From: Acidobacteriota bacterium
GTDB taxonomy: Bacteria > Acidobacteriota > Terriglobia > Bryobacterales > Bryobacteraceae
Assembly (NCBI GenBank): GCA_016870995.1
Contig: VFZU01000008.1
Coordinates: 44,447-108,446 of the forward strand
Length of the DNA stretch: 64,000 bases
Reading direction: 5' to 3'
In this document: positions 28,196 through 37,042 of the stretch, piece after piece
How the letters are laid out: each line of letters starts with the position of its first letter
Position numbering within the stretch: the stretch's first letter is position 1
Program-made: the position numbers and the translations under genes
The notes under the pieces: model-generated
Told to the model about the DNA's origin: nothing
Seen by the model: the letters and a program-made list of their open reading frames with translations, nothing else
Database searches by the model: none

Positions 28196-28282
28196 ATGGT
28201 CACGTTACAACAGGAATGCATTTCGAATAAATCTCCCCGTCCCATTACTAAAGAAATAAGTCGTGCTATAACTGCGGGGATC

Positions 28283-30139
28283 ATGCTGTATCTCCGCTTC
28301 GCCGTTCTTTTCACTTTGATTGCATTCACTGCGCTGGCCGAAGAAAAATGGATCCGGCTGAAGACTCCAAACTTTGAGATTTTCACCCCGCAAAGCGAAA
28401 AGAAAGCCAAAGAGACCGCTCTGTACTTCGAGCAACTCCGCGATTTCTTTTTGCGCTATTGGGGCACTAAAGCGGAACCGGGAACGCCGGTACGAATCGT
28501 ACTCTTCGGCAACGAAAAGCAATATCAGCCGTATCGTCCATATGAAAAGGCCGCAGGATATTTCTCGCATGGTATCGACCGCGACTGGATCGTACTCAGT
28601 GGCTACCTTGACGGTTGGGAGCGCATCGTTTGCCATGAGTATACGCACCTGATGGTGAAGCAGGCTGGGCTTGCTGTTCCCGTTTGGCTCAATGAGGGTC
28701 TCGCAGAAATCTATTCCACATTTAAGCCGCAGGGAGCCAAGGTGCAGGTCGGCGATTTGATCCCCGGGCATTTTTACGCAGTGCAAACGGATTGGATTCC
28801 GCTGGAGCGAGTATTCGAGGTGAAGCACGACAGCCCTGAATACGGCGGCAAAAAGACGCATCAGTTTTATGCCGAATCCTGGGGCCTCACCCACATGCTG
28901 ATGCTGGAGCAACAGAATCGGAAAACTTATGCCCCGATCCTCGCGAAACTGATTCGCGGGGCCACCTGGCAGGATGCGCTCGCAGGCACGAATCTAACCG
29001 CCAAGACACTGGATCTCGATTTGCAGAATTACATGAAGCGAAACGATCGCTTCTTCGCCTCGCTGATTCCCTACAAGAGCACTCGCCCCGATGTGGAGTG
29101 GAAGTCTGAACGCCTTGGCCCTGCCGAAGTGAATGCAAATCTCGCCCTGCTTCAGCTCAACCTGGGCAAGAAACAAAGCGAGTCCGGAATCCGTATCGAT
29201 CAAGTGGACCCGAACGTCTGGCAGGGCCAGGAGGCTTTGGCCTATGCGGCGTGGCGGAAGGGAGAATTGAAGTCTGCACACGAACACTTCGACAAGGCCA
29301 TCGCTCTCGGGGCCACCAGCTCCAAGCTTTATTACGATGCGGCCCGCGCAGCGATGTACTCTCGCGACCGTGCCTCCGAATCGGTTAGCTACCTCGAAAA
29401 GGCAGTTCAGTTGTATCCAGAATGGACCGACGCAAAACTACAACTGCTTGAGCAATACCTGTTTGTCGGCAATTACGCGAAGTCGCTCGCATTCACACAG
29501 GAGTTCAAGAAAATTGGTTCGGCTCAAGCCAGCCGGCTCTTCCGCGCAGTAGCTTACTCAGAAGCCATGAGCAATGCGCAACCGCAAGCGGAGGTAAGTG
29601 CAAAGAGAGCAACTGAATTTGCCCGCACCGAGTTCGACAAGGCAGAGTGTAAGCGACTCGCTGACTTTCTCAATTTGCAAAAGCAGGGCTCGCAGGTTTC
29701 TCTAAGGGACCGGATGCGAGAACTCCGCCAGCGCGCAGACCAGGAAGATGCCATTGGCTTCGGAGATACAGCTGAAGACGAAGCTACCAGCACCCAGCCC
29801 TATTTGAGGCGCTCTGAACTTGCCGCTGTAGAGACGGCACCAGGCCGCGAATCCATCATGCGGGTTACCGATAGCGTGAAACTTGAGGCAGTCCTGACGC
29901 ACATCGAGTGTGGAGGGGCATTTCCCGTTCTGCGCTTGGAAACCGCAGAGGGAACCACGCTGGAGCTTGATCTCCGCGACCCCAGCAAAATCAATCTTGA
30001 AGTCTTGCAGCCTGGGGAATCGCCAAAGTCGCTTGAGCTCAACTGTGGCGATCAAAAGCGCAAAGTGAGGCTGAGCTACGGCAAGCCAACGGCAGATCAA
30101 ACCCGAGGACAGTTGCGCACTATCCAATACGTGGACTAG
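28283..30139 (+). CDS. peptidase MA-like metalloprotease with TPR region
   Basis: The start at 28283 follows GCGGGGA and yields a signal peptide (MLYLRFAVLFTLIAFTALA); the frame is open from 27746 antisense to the hydrolase and that part is spurious. The 618-residue protein has a gluzincin zinc site: HEYTH (118-122) and WLNEGLAEIY with the third ligand (about 135-144). A helical TPR-like stretch follows (about 300-420), then a Lys/Glu region and a C-terminal beta-rich part. It is likely periplasmic. Substrate unknown; similar proteins are common in Acidobacteria. Confidence 0.85.
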   Translation: MLYLRFAVLFTLIAFTALAEEKWIRLKTPNFEIFTPQSEKKAKETALYFEQLRDFFLRYWGTKAEPGTPVRIVLFGNEKQYQPYRPYEKAAGYFSHGIDRDWIVLSGYLDGWERIVCHEYTHLMVKQAGLAVPVWLNEGLAEIYSTFKPQGAKVQVGDLIPGHFYAVQTDWIPLERVFEVKHDSPEYGGKKTHQFYAESWGLTHMLMLEQQNRKTYAPILAKLIRGATWQDALAGTNLTAKTLDLDLQNYMKRNDRFFASLIPYKSTRPDVEWKSERLGPAEVNANLALLQLNLGKKQSESGIRIDQVDPNVWQGQEALAYAAWRKGELKSAHEHFDKAIALGATSSKLYYDAARAAMYSRDRASESVSYLEKAVQLYPEWTDAKLQLLEQYLFVGNYAKSLAFTQEFKKIGSAQASRLFRAVAYSEAMSNAQPQAEVSAKRATEFARTEFDKAECKRLADFLNLQKQGSQVSLRDRMRELRQRADQEDAIGFGDTAEDEATSTQPYLRRSELAAVETAPGRESIMRVTDSVKLEAVLTHIECGGAFPVLRLETAEGTTLELDLRDPSKINLEVLQPGESPKSLELNCGDQKRKVRLSYGKPTADQTRGQLRTIQYVD

Positions 30140-30531
30140 AGCCCGAGCTTGCGGTGCTCCACCATAATGCACCGGTCCATCACAACATCGAGCCCGCCCT
30201 CGCTCGCGATTTGTTCAGCTTCTTCGCTGAGGATGCCCGATTGCAGCCAGAGTGCCTTGGCACCGATCTCGACGGCCTCCAGCGCGATCGGCGGCGTCTG
30301 TTCGGCGCGACGAAATACGTTGACGACATCGACTTTTTCCGGGATCTCTTGCAAGCTCGCGTATGACTTCTCGCCCAGCACTTCCTGCTCCACAGGATTT
30401 ACGGGAATGACACGATAGCCATATTGCTGGAGAGCCTTGGCAATCCCGTAGCTGGGACGATCCGGCTTCGAGCTGAGTCCCACCACTGCGATCGTCTTCG
30501 ATTCGGCGAGGATTTCCTTAATCGTCCGCAT
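30136..30531 (-). CDS. CoA-binding domain protein (YccU-like)
   Basis: The 131-residue single-domain protein has the Rossmann motif TIAVVGLSSKPDRPSYGIA (about 13-31) and WLQSGI near residue 95, the CoA-binding domain of succinyl-CoA synthetase alpha. It binds CoA but lacks the ligase partner domains, and its role is unknown. The start overlaps the rluB end by 14 bp, and its end overlaps the convergent metalloprotease gene by 4 bp. Confidence 0.9.
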   Translation of the reverse strand: MRTIKEILAESKTIAVVGLSSKPDRPSYGIAKALQQYGYRVIPVNPVEQEVLGEKSYASLQEIPEKVDVVNVFRRAEQTPPIALEAVEIGAKALWLQSGILSEEAEQIASEGGLDVVMDRCIMVEHRKLGL

Positions 30532-31264
30532 CTTCGGGCTTCTCCATCTTCAGCAGATACTTGAACTTTGAAATCTCGGCCGGGGTGAGATACCTCGTCT
30601 GGCCTGGCTTCAGCGTCGCCAGTTCAAGAAATCCGATCTTTACGCGCTTCAGCTTTTCAACCAACAAGCCGAAATGCTTGAACATGATGCGGATCTGATT
30701 CTGCCGCCCTTCGGTCAATTGGATCTCGTACCAGGGGTTCGCAGCGCGGCTCAACGGCTTGATCTGCGCAGGCTTGGTCTTCTTGCCAAACAGGGGAATG
30801 CCGGCGCGAAAGTCTTCCATCTGCTTCTCGGTCAGAGTTCCATTCGCCTTCACCACGTAGGTCTTGACGATGTTCTGCCGCTTGCTCATGATGCGGTTGG
30901 CAAACTCACCATCGTTGGTGAAGAGCAGCAGTCCTTCAGAATGATAATCGAGCCGCCCGACAGGATAGACGCGTTCCTTGATCCCGCGCAAAAACTCAGT
31001 GACCGTTTTGCGCTCCTGCGGATCGCTCATCGTCGTCACCACGCTATGCGGCTTGTTCATTGCGATGTAAAGCAGATTCTTCGGCGCATGGATCAGCTTG
31101 TTGTCGACTTTGATGTGGTCGACGGCAAGATCGGCTTTGGTCCCCAGTTCGGTCACAATGTGGCCGTTCACGCGCACCCGGCCTTCGGTGATCATCTCCT
31201 CAGCCTTGCGTCGGCTGGCCACACCGGCTTGCGAAATGATCTTCTGCAGTCGCTCCTGGGGCAA
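30518..31264 (-). CDS. rluB: 23S rRNA pseudouridine synthase, RluB-type
   Basis: The 248-residue protein has an S4 RNA-binding domain (RLQKIISQAGVASRRKAEEM, about 5-24) and the RsuA/RluB catalytic motif GRLDYHSEGLLLFTNDG (about 103-119) with the Asp nucleophile. It isomerises a uridine of 23S rRNA to pseudouridine. The scpA-scpB-rluB order is widely conserved and supports RluB over RsuA or RluE/F. It lies 4 bp after scpB. Confidence 0.93.
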   Translation of the reverse strand: MPQERLQKIISQAGVASRRKAEEMITEGRVRVNGHIVTELGTKADLAVDHIKVDNKLIHAPKNLLYIAMNKPHSVVTTMSDPQERKTVTEFLRGIKERVYPVGRLDYHSEGLLLFTNDGEFANRIMSKRQNIVKTYVVKANGTLTEKQMEDFRAGIPLFGKKTKPAQIKPLSRAANPWYEIQLTEGRQNQIRIMFKHFGLLVEKLKRVKIGFLELATLKPGQTRYLTPAEISKFKYLLKMEKPEDADD

Positions 31265-31268
31265 GGGG

Positions 31269-32003
31269 TTAGGCGCTTTCCGTTCCGGTTTCAGCTTCGA
31301 CGGGAGCAGGCACTTCGGCTGGCTCTGCCGTCACCGGTTCCGTCTCTGGCTGAGGCGCTTTGGCTTCTGCCGGCGGCAAGAGATCATCATCCATCGCCAG
31401 GCGGCGCAGCTCCTCAAATTCCTTGAGGGTGGGCAGTTCTTTCAGGTCTTTCAGTCCAAACTGGATCAGGAACTCCGGAGTGGTCTTGTAGAGAACCGGC
31501 TTGCCCACGACGTCTTTGCGACCAGCCGTCGTGATCAGCTTTCGATCGAGCAGCGGCTTCAAAGATCCGACACCCTGCGTGCCACGGATCTGCGCGATTT
31601 CGGGGGCCGTCACTGGCTGCTTGTAAGCAATGATGCAGAGCGTTTCTACAGCAGCCGCCGAAAGCTTGAGCGGTTGCTTCTGCGATTGGAAGAACTGGCG
31701 CAGGGCTTCGTCAAATTCTGGCTTGGTGCCGAAGTAATAGCCGCCCGCTTTGGTGTGGATCTGAAAACCATACTGCGGCAGCTCGTATTCTTTGGCGAGT
31801 TCGCTGATCAGCCGCTCAATCTGCTCTGGCTCGCGACCAAGCCCACGGGCGATTTCTACTGCGGCAATGGGATTCGGCGTCGCGAAGAGAATCGCGGCGA
31901 TCATCGGCTTCAATTGCTCCTCTTCGGTGAGGACATGCTTCTCTTCGACGAACTGGCTAACGTCTAGCGATACTTCTTCGAGCGGTTGAGTTTGTTCTTC
32001 CAT
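31269..32003 (-). CDS. scpB: segregation and condensation protein ScpB
   Basis: The 244-residue protein has two winged-helix domains with the ScpB signatures ALETLCIIAYKQPVT-like (here AVETLCIIAYKQPVTAPEIA) and IRGTQGVGSLKPLLDRKLI. ScpB forms a dimer that binds ScpA and SMC for chromosome condensation and segregation. A Pro/Ala/Glu-rich C-terminal tail of about 40 residues extends the usual length. It follows scpA by 20 bp. Confidence 0.94.
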   Translation of the reverse strand: MEEQTQPLEEVSLDVSQFVEEKHVLTEEEQLKPMIAAILFATPNPIAAVEIARGLGREPEQIERLISELAKEYELPQYGFQIHTKAGGYYFGTKPEFDEALRQFFQSQKQPLKLSAAAVETLCIIAYKQPVTAPEIAQIRGTQGVGSLKPLLDRKLITTAGRKDVVGKPVLYKTTPEFLIQFGLKDLKELPTLKEFEELRRLAMDDDLLPPAEAKAPQPETEPVTAEPAEVPAPVEAETGTESA

Positions 32004-32023
32004 CGTATTGATTTTTCAAATTC

Positions 32024-32824
32024 TTATTTGTATTCTTGCTCAACGGCGGCGAGGTCGGCTTCGGCCGGAAACGCCTCCTCAAAGCTAGCACTGCGGGCGA
32101 GAACAATCTCGCCGAAAATTTCATCCTGGGCCAGTTCGAGCGCCTGGCGCTTCACCATTTCAAGGATCGCCAGAAACAGGCAGATCATCGCCCGGCGCGA
32201 CTTCTGCTTTTCAAACAGTTCGCGGGCGGAAAACCGTTGGCCGGATTGAACCCGATCAAAAACAGAGCGCAGTTGCTGGATCATCTCCGGCACTGTCACT
32301 TCTTCGCCGGTCACTTCATAAATGGGCCGGTTCTTGGCGCGCTCAAGCACAGCCTCAAGCGTCTTCACCAAATCAAACAAGGTGACCGAGAGGCCTGGGT
32401 CGTCAGTCTCTTCGAGATGCCTTCCCGCATTCGGGTTGGTCCAAATCGCTTCTTCAATAATCCGCTTTTGCTCCAGCATCTGGGCGGCACCCTTGAATCG
32501 CTCATGCTCAAGGAGACGATCCACAAGTTCCTTGCGGGGGTCTTCTTCGGGCATGATCTTCTCAAGCTCGGGGTCGCGCGGCAGCAGCAACTTGCTCTTG
32601 ATGTGGATCAGCGTCGCGGCCATATACACGAATTCCGATCCAAGCTCGATATCCATCGCCATTGCCTTTTGCATGTAGTCAAGGTATTGGGAGGTGATCT
32701 TGGCGATCGGGATGTCGTAGATGTTGATCTGCTGTTTGCGGATCAGGTCCAGCAGGAGGTCCAGGGGGCCCTCGTACTGCTGGAGTTGAATTTGAAACGA
32801 GGACACTACTCCGTAAAGTAGCAC
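32024..32824 (-). CDS. scpA: segregation and condensation protein ScpA
   Basis: The protein contains FQIQLQQYEGPLDLLLDLIR near its start, the kleisin N-terminal motif, and a C-terminal winged-helix (about 200-250, FLAILEMVKRQALELAQ). ScpA bridges the SMC heads with ScpB. The annotated start is GTG; a second GTG six codons later would begin VSSFQIQL and is an alternative. It is the first gene of the scpA-scpB-rluB-CoA-binding operon. Confidence 0.92.
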   Translation of the reverse strand: MLLYGVVSSFQIQLQQYEGPLDLLLDLIRKQQINIYDIPIAKITSQYLDYMQKAMAMDIELGSEFVYMAATLIHIKSKLLLPRDPELEKIMPEEDPRKELVDRLLEHERFKGAAQMLEQKRIIEEAIWTNPNAGRHLEETDDPGLSVTLFDLVKTLEAVLERAKNRPIYEVTGEEVTVPEMIQQLRSVFDRVQSGQRFSARELFEKQKSRRAMICLFLAILEMVKRQALELAQDEIFGEIVLARSASFEEAFPAEADLAAVEQEYK

Positions 32825-33078
32825 GATGGAGTGCAGTGGAGCTAAGGGACGGTCACAAGAGATTCCGACCGCTCGAATGCCGCGAGAATTTCCCGCAGCA
32901 AATCGAGGGTCGAGCGGCTGGAGAGAACCGAATCCAGGTTAGCCTCAGGCTGCCTTTCGGCCTTGCGAAGCCAACCCCAGAAGCCAGATTCAAATTCCCA
33001 CGCATGACGTTGATAAATATGATTTTATTTAATAACCTTCAAGCGGGCTGAGCGCTTTAAACCTGCCTGCAATTGTCA
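32825..33078. other. intergenic region upstream of scpA
   Basis: About 250 bp lie between scpA and the POTRA protein gene end. It contains an AT-rich stretch near 33008-33040 unlike the GC-rich flanks, which may hold the scpA promoter, but no clear -35/-10 pair or terminator hairpin was recognised. Confidence 0.4.
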
Positions 33079-34359
33079 TTAGAAGGGAGAACGCTTTCGT
33101 TCGTCTTTCTTGGGAGGTGCACCCTTGAACGTAAGGGTAACGGCAACAGTTCTGTTCTCGCGATCAACATCGGCCTTACTTTTGGTTTCGCCGAGGTTGT
33201 CAAATACGCCGTCCTCACGCAATTTGTTGAGGAAGAAATCCGGGTAGTCGGGATTGAACGACGCACCCTTTTTCATGCTCCAGATCTTGCGAACCTCAGG
33301 CTCTGAGATCAGGTCGAGCCCTTTGATTTCCAGCTTGTCGAACGTGTACTTTGCGCCGGGGATAAAAGTGAAGTCCATGTCGACAGTCTTGCGTTCGTCG
33401 TTGATGGTGCGTTTCGATTCGATCTTGGCATCTAGGTAGCCATTGCGCTTGATGGCCATTTCCATCTTGCGGCGTCCTTCGTCCACCTCGCCCATATTGG
33501 CGGTGACTCCCTGTCGAAAGGCTCCGATCCGGAGCCAGTCTTCGGTGCGGCCAGACTCGCCTTCAAACCGGATTTCGCCCAGGTTGTACTCTTCTCCTTC
33601 GCTGACCTCGACCATCAGATTGATGCCCTGAATCTCATCGGCTTTCACCGTCGTGATCTTCGGAAAGGAGACCTTCAGCCGGCCACGAGCTTCGTACATG
33701 GGGCGGATCTTGATGTCGAGAATGTCGCGGAAATCCTGTTCCTTGAAAACTACTCCGGTAGAGGCAGCTGAAATGATTGGCCGCAGTTCTTCCGAGCGGA
33801 TCAGCTGGTTGCCCTTGAAATCAACCTGATAAATCGAAGGCGGTGTTCGGCGGGGACGAAACAGAGCTACGAGATTGCCTTTGTCGTCCGAAGCCAGTTG
33901 TCCGCGGATGCGGTCCTCCGGGGTCGCGGGCTTGATCGTTTCATTGAGTTTGTCCTCATAGCGTTTGAGAACTTCCTGTGTGGCGGGGATCTTGTCGCCG
34001 AACAGCGGGTCAAGTTGCAACAGCAGGACTTTGGCATCAGCAGCCTTCAGCGGCATCTCTTCAAAAGCAACCGGATAGAAGACAGTGACCTCGGTGACAT
34101 CCCACTCGATGGCGTAGCCTTGATCGCGAGGTTCGTAGCGGTAGCTGACGCGGTCGAAGTAACCGCAACTGAGCAGCTTTTGCATGGCGCGATCCATGTC
34201 AGCCGGACGGACGCTCGTGCCAGGCTGAATTCCCGCCGCCGCGACAACCTGGGCTGACTTTAGAATCCGGTTCCCTTTGACGAGCACAGCCTTGACCGGA
34301 AACGGTCCATTGGAGGTTTGAGCGGCTATCGCCAGAAAAGCAAGGATTGGAGCGAGCAT
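33079..34359 (-). CDS. POTRA-repeat protein (BamA/TamA-like, no barrel)
   Basis: The 426-residue secreted protein has a signal peptide and several POTRA-type modules (VKAVLVKGNRILKSAQVV about 23-40; IYQVDFKGNQLIRSEEL about 178-194; GEIRFEGESGRTEDWLRIG; FDKLEIKGLDLISEPEV). BamA and TamA have POTRA domains followed by a 16-strand barrel; here the protein stops with a Lys/Arg-rich tail, so the barrel is absent. It may be a soluble periplasmic partner of outer-membrane protein assembly (inference). Confidence 0.82.
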   Translation of the reverse strand: MLAPILAFLAIAAQTSNGPFPVKAVLVKGNRILKSAQVVAAAGIQPGTSVRPADMDRAMQKLLSCGYFDRVSYRYEPRDQGYAIEWDVTEVTVFYPVAFEEMPLKAADAKVLLLQLDPLFGDKIPATQEVLKRYEDKLNETIKPATPEDRIRGQLASDDKGNLVALFRPRRTPPSIYQVDFKGNQLIRSEELRPIISAASTGVVFKEQDFRDILDIKIRPMYEARGRLKVSFPKITTVKADEIQGINLMVEVSEGEEYNLGEIRFEGESGRTEDWLRIGAFRQGVTANMGEVDEGRRKMEMAIKRNGYLDAKIESKRTINDERKTVDMDFTFIPGAKYTFDKLEIKGLDLISEPEVRKIWSMKKGASFNPDYPDFFLNKLREDGVFDNLGETKSKADVDRENRTVAVTLTFKGAPPKKDERKRSPF

Positions 34360-34421
34360 GCCAGTGTCACTATTGTCGCTGACGAAATTGAAGTCGCTTC
34401 CGTTGCAGCAACCTCAGCGGC

Positions 34422-34925
34422 CTATTTGCTGAGTAGCCGGTCGGCGACCGCTTTCATTTCCATGTACTTCGCTTCATCCATGGCGCCCTCCCAGAACCAC
34501 TGCGCAAGGCCCTCGCGATCGCAGAGAACGATCACCGCGTTCTTATCGTTCTTTGCACTGAAGGCCTTGCGCAGTGACCCCGCGCCACCGTAGACGGTGA
34601 GGACGTTTTCGTGGAATTTCTGGGGCGTGCCCCGGCGCATGCCACTGTCAATAAACGGCTTGCCCAACATGCCCATACCGCCAATGATGGGCACTTCGAA
34701 GAATGTCATGTTGGGGTTTTGAGCCAGATCCTTCTTGTAGCGCTCGGCCCAGGCTTCGACGGCGTAGCGGGAATCGTAGGAAAACCCGATCAGATAGAGA
34801 GCAACTTTTCCCTTGCCGGCATCGGGAAGCACAGCCTTTTTGCCTGACAGAAATTCCCCTTTGAGTGTTGGCATCGGCTGGCCTGGCGTCAGCATCATAG
34901 TAGTAGCGAGCAATAAAGTGAACAT
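34422..34925 (-). CDS. redoxin-like secreted protein lacking CXXC
   Basis: The 167-residue protein has a signal-like N-terminus and a thioredoxin-fold-like order of strands (KVALYLIGFSYDSRYAVEAW, FFEVPIIGGMGM, NAVIVLCDREGLAQWFWEG), similar to ATP10/redoxin-type proteins. No CxxC active site is present, so a redox function is doubtful. It is 62 bp upstream of the POTRA gene on the same strand, and divergent from lpdA. Function not known. Confidence 0.6.
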   Translation of the reverse strand: MFTLLLATTMMLTPGQPMPTLKGEFLSGKKAVLPDAGKGKVALYLIGFSYDSRYAVEAWAERYKKDLAQNPNMTFFEVPIIGGMGMLGKPFIDSGMRRGTPQKFHENVLTVYGGAGSLRKAFSAKNDKNAVIVLCDREGLAQWFWEGAMDEAKYMEMKAVADRLLSK

Positions 34926-34980
34926 TGTTTGTTTATATCGATGTCATCGAAATGCCGCTTGATACACTGAAATTGTTCCC

Positions 34981-36375
34981 ATGTCCTACGATGTCGTAAT
35001 TATCGGTAGTGGCCCTGGCGGCTACTCAGCGGCGGTGCGCGCTGGCCAATTCGGCTTGAAAACTGCATTGATTGAAAAGGCTCCGAAGCTGGGTGGCACC
35101 TGCCTTCACGTCGGTTGCGTGCCAACCAAGGCGCTTCTTCACACCGCCGGTGTGTGGGAGTACTTTATGCACCCCGAAGAGCAGGGCATTTCCTGCCAGA
35201 CCCCGGTGCTGCACTTCCCCAATGTGATCGACCGCAAAGACAAGATCGTCTCGAAGCACGCCAAAGGCGTGGAATTCCTGATGAAGAAGAACAAGGTCGA
35301 AGTTATCCCCGGCTACGGGCGTCTGCTCGGTGGCGGCAAGGTGGAAGTGGACAACAATGGCGCCAAGAGTGTCATTGAGGCAAAGAACATTGTCATTGCC
35401 ACCGGCTCTGAGGCACGCATGATTCCTGGTCTGAAGCCGCAATCCCCCCGGCTGCTCACCAACGTAGAAACACTGAACCTGCCTTCGGTACCCAAGACGA
35501 TGGGCATCATTGGCGCAGGCGCAGTGGGTGTTGAGTTCGCCAGCATCTTCCGCCGCTTCGGCAGCGAAGTGACGATCTTCGAAATGCTGCCACGGCTGGT
35601 CGCTGTCGAAGATGAAGAAGTTTCGAAAGAATTGGAACGGTCCTTCAAGAAGGCGGGAATCCGCTGCGAGACTGGCGCCAAGGTCGAAAACATTAACGTC
35701 GGGGCGAATAGCGTCACCTTCCAGGCAACGCTGTCGAACGGCAAGGTGGAGAACTTCGAAATGGAGAGTCTCCTTGTGGCCGTGGGCCGCAAGCCGAACA
35801 CCGAAAACATCGGTATCGAAAACACGAAGGTAGAAGTCGATCGCGGCTTCATCAAGGTGAACGGCTTCCAGCAAACCGGAGAACCGGGCGTTTACGCGAT
35901 CGGTGACGTTGTTTTGGGTACCCCTCAGTTGGCACACGTTGCCACGGCAGAAGGCATGGTGGCCATTGGCCACATCGCCGGCACCGAAGTGGTACCGATC
36001 AAGAAGAATCGCATCCCTGGCGCCACCTACACCGATCCGGGTATCGGCAGCGTTGGGCTGACCGAAGCACAGGCCAAGGCCGCTGGCTACAAAGTGAAAG
36101 TGGGCAAGTTCCCCTTCGCAGCGAACTCGAAGGCTTCGATTGTGGGCAGCCACGACGGCTTTGTGAAGGTAGTCGCCGACGAGACCTACGGGGAAATTCT
36201 GGGCGTCCACATCATTGGCCACCATGGCTATGAATTGATCGCCGAGGCAGTCGTGGCGATGGAAGCGGAAGCGACCGTCGAGACACTGATGAACACGATC
36301 CATGCACACCCGACGCAGTATGAAGCAGTAGGCGAAGCGTTCAACGCTGTCTACGGAATGGCGATTAATGCGTAA
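34981..36375 (+). CDS. lpdA: dihydrolipoyl dehydrogenase (E3)
   Basis: The 464-residue FAD enzyme has the N-terminal dinucleotide motif VVIIGSGPGGYSAAVRAG, the redox disulfide GGTCLHVGCVPTK (Cys 41 and 46), a second NAD motif GIIGAGAVGVEFASIF and the C-terminal catalytic pair HAHPTQYE. It re-oxidises the dihydrolipoyl group of 2-oxoacid dehydrogenase complexes or the glycine cleavage system. The end overlaps lipB by 8 bp, linking E3, lipoate attachment and E2 in one transcript. Length is normal. Confidence 0.95.
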   Translation: MSYDVVIIGSGPGGYSAAVRAGQFGLKTALIEKAPKLGGTCLHVGCVPTKALLHTAGVWEYFMHPEEQGISCQTPVLHFPNVIDRKDKIVSKHAKGVEFLMKKNKVEVIPGYGRLLGGGKVEVDNNGAKSVIEAKNIVIATGSEARMIPGLKPQSPRLLTNVETLNLPSVPKTMGIIGAGAVGVEFASIFRRFGSEVTIFEMLPRLVAVEDEEVSKELERSFKKAGIRCETGAKVENINVGANSVTFQATLSNGKVENFEMESLLVAVGRKPNTENIGIENTKVEVDRGFIKVNGFQQTGEPGVYAIGDVVLGTPQLAHVATAEGMVAIGHIAGTEVVPIKKNRIPGATYTDPGIGSVGLTEAQAKAAGYKVKVGKFPFAANSKASIVGSHDGFVKVVADETYGEILGVHIIGHHGYELIAEAVVAMEAEATVETLMNTIHAHPTQYEAVGEAFNAVYGMAINA

Positions 36376-37042
36376 TTTTCAAGTCATCGACCTGGGCCGC
36401 CTCGATTGGCAGTCGGCCTGGTCGGTGCAGCGGGAGTTTGTCGAAAAGCGCAAGGCGGGCCTGGTGCCCGATACCTTGCTGTTTGTCGAGCACCCGCATG
36501 TAATTACGCTGGGCCGTAACGCGCAAGAGTCGAACATTCTGGCAGGCCGCGAATTCCTGACTGGGCTGGGTGTGAGCATCGAAGAAACCAACCGGGGCGG
36601 AGATGTGACCTACCATGGTCCCGGGCAGCTCGTCGGTTATCCGATCTTCGATTTGTCGGAATGGAAAAAAGATGTGCGGGCCTTCGTCCAGGCTCTCGAA
36701 CAGGCCGTGATTCGGACTCTGGCCGGATACGGGATCGAGGCAGGAACCCGCGAGGGAAAAGAAACGGGCGTCTATGTTGGCAATGCCAAAATTTGCGCCC
36801 TCGGTATCCATATCAGCCGTTGGGTAAGTTGCCACGGCTTTGCTTTGAATTTAAATCCGGATCTTCGTTACTTTGAGTACATTGTTCCGTGTGGGCTGAC
36901 ACTGCCGGTCACGTCGATGGCCGCGCAGGGAGTGCCGGCGGAACGAGGCGAGGTGATGCGCATGCTCGCGCGGCATCTGGCGGAGATCTTCGAATTAGAC
37001 TATTCCACTTGTATTGAACAATTAGAGGAGACGCTTCCATGA
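36368..37042 (+). CDS. lipB: octanoyltransferase LipB
   Basis: The 224-residue protein has the LipB motifs RGGDVTYHGPGQLVGYPI (about 77-94), the catalytic Lys in AKICALGIHI and the catalytic Cys in VPCGLT. LipB moves octanoate from ACP to the lipoyl domain of E2 or GcvH; LipA then adds sulfur. It overlaps lpdA by 8 bp and the E2 gene by 4 bp, so the substrate protein (E2) and its modifier are co-translated. Confidence 0.95.
   Translation: MRNFQVIDLGRLDWQSAWSVQREFVEKRKAGLVPDTLLFVEHPHVITLGRNAQESNILAGREFLTGLGVSIEETNRGGDVTYHGPGQLVGYPIFDLSEWKKDVRAFVQALEQAVIRTLAGYGIEAGTREGKETGVYVGNAKICALGIHISRWVSCHGFALNLNPDLRYFEYIVPCGLTLPVTSMAAQGVPAERGEVMRMLARHLAEIFELDYSTCIEQLEETLP

Noticed and set aside
27746..28282. 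N-terminal extension of the metalloprotease frame
   Set aside because: It overlaps the serine hydrolase antisense, lacks a signal peptide, and an SD with signal peptide exists at 28283.
34938..34950. Small palindrome TCGATG-T-CATCGA upstream of lpdA
   Set aside because: Six-base arms are too short to claim an operator without more copies or binding data.
35026..36309. 427-codon minus-strand ORF over lpdA
   Set aside because: Antisense shadow of a clear dihydrolipoyl dehydrogenase, with no recognisable domain.
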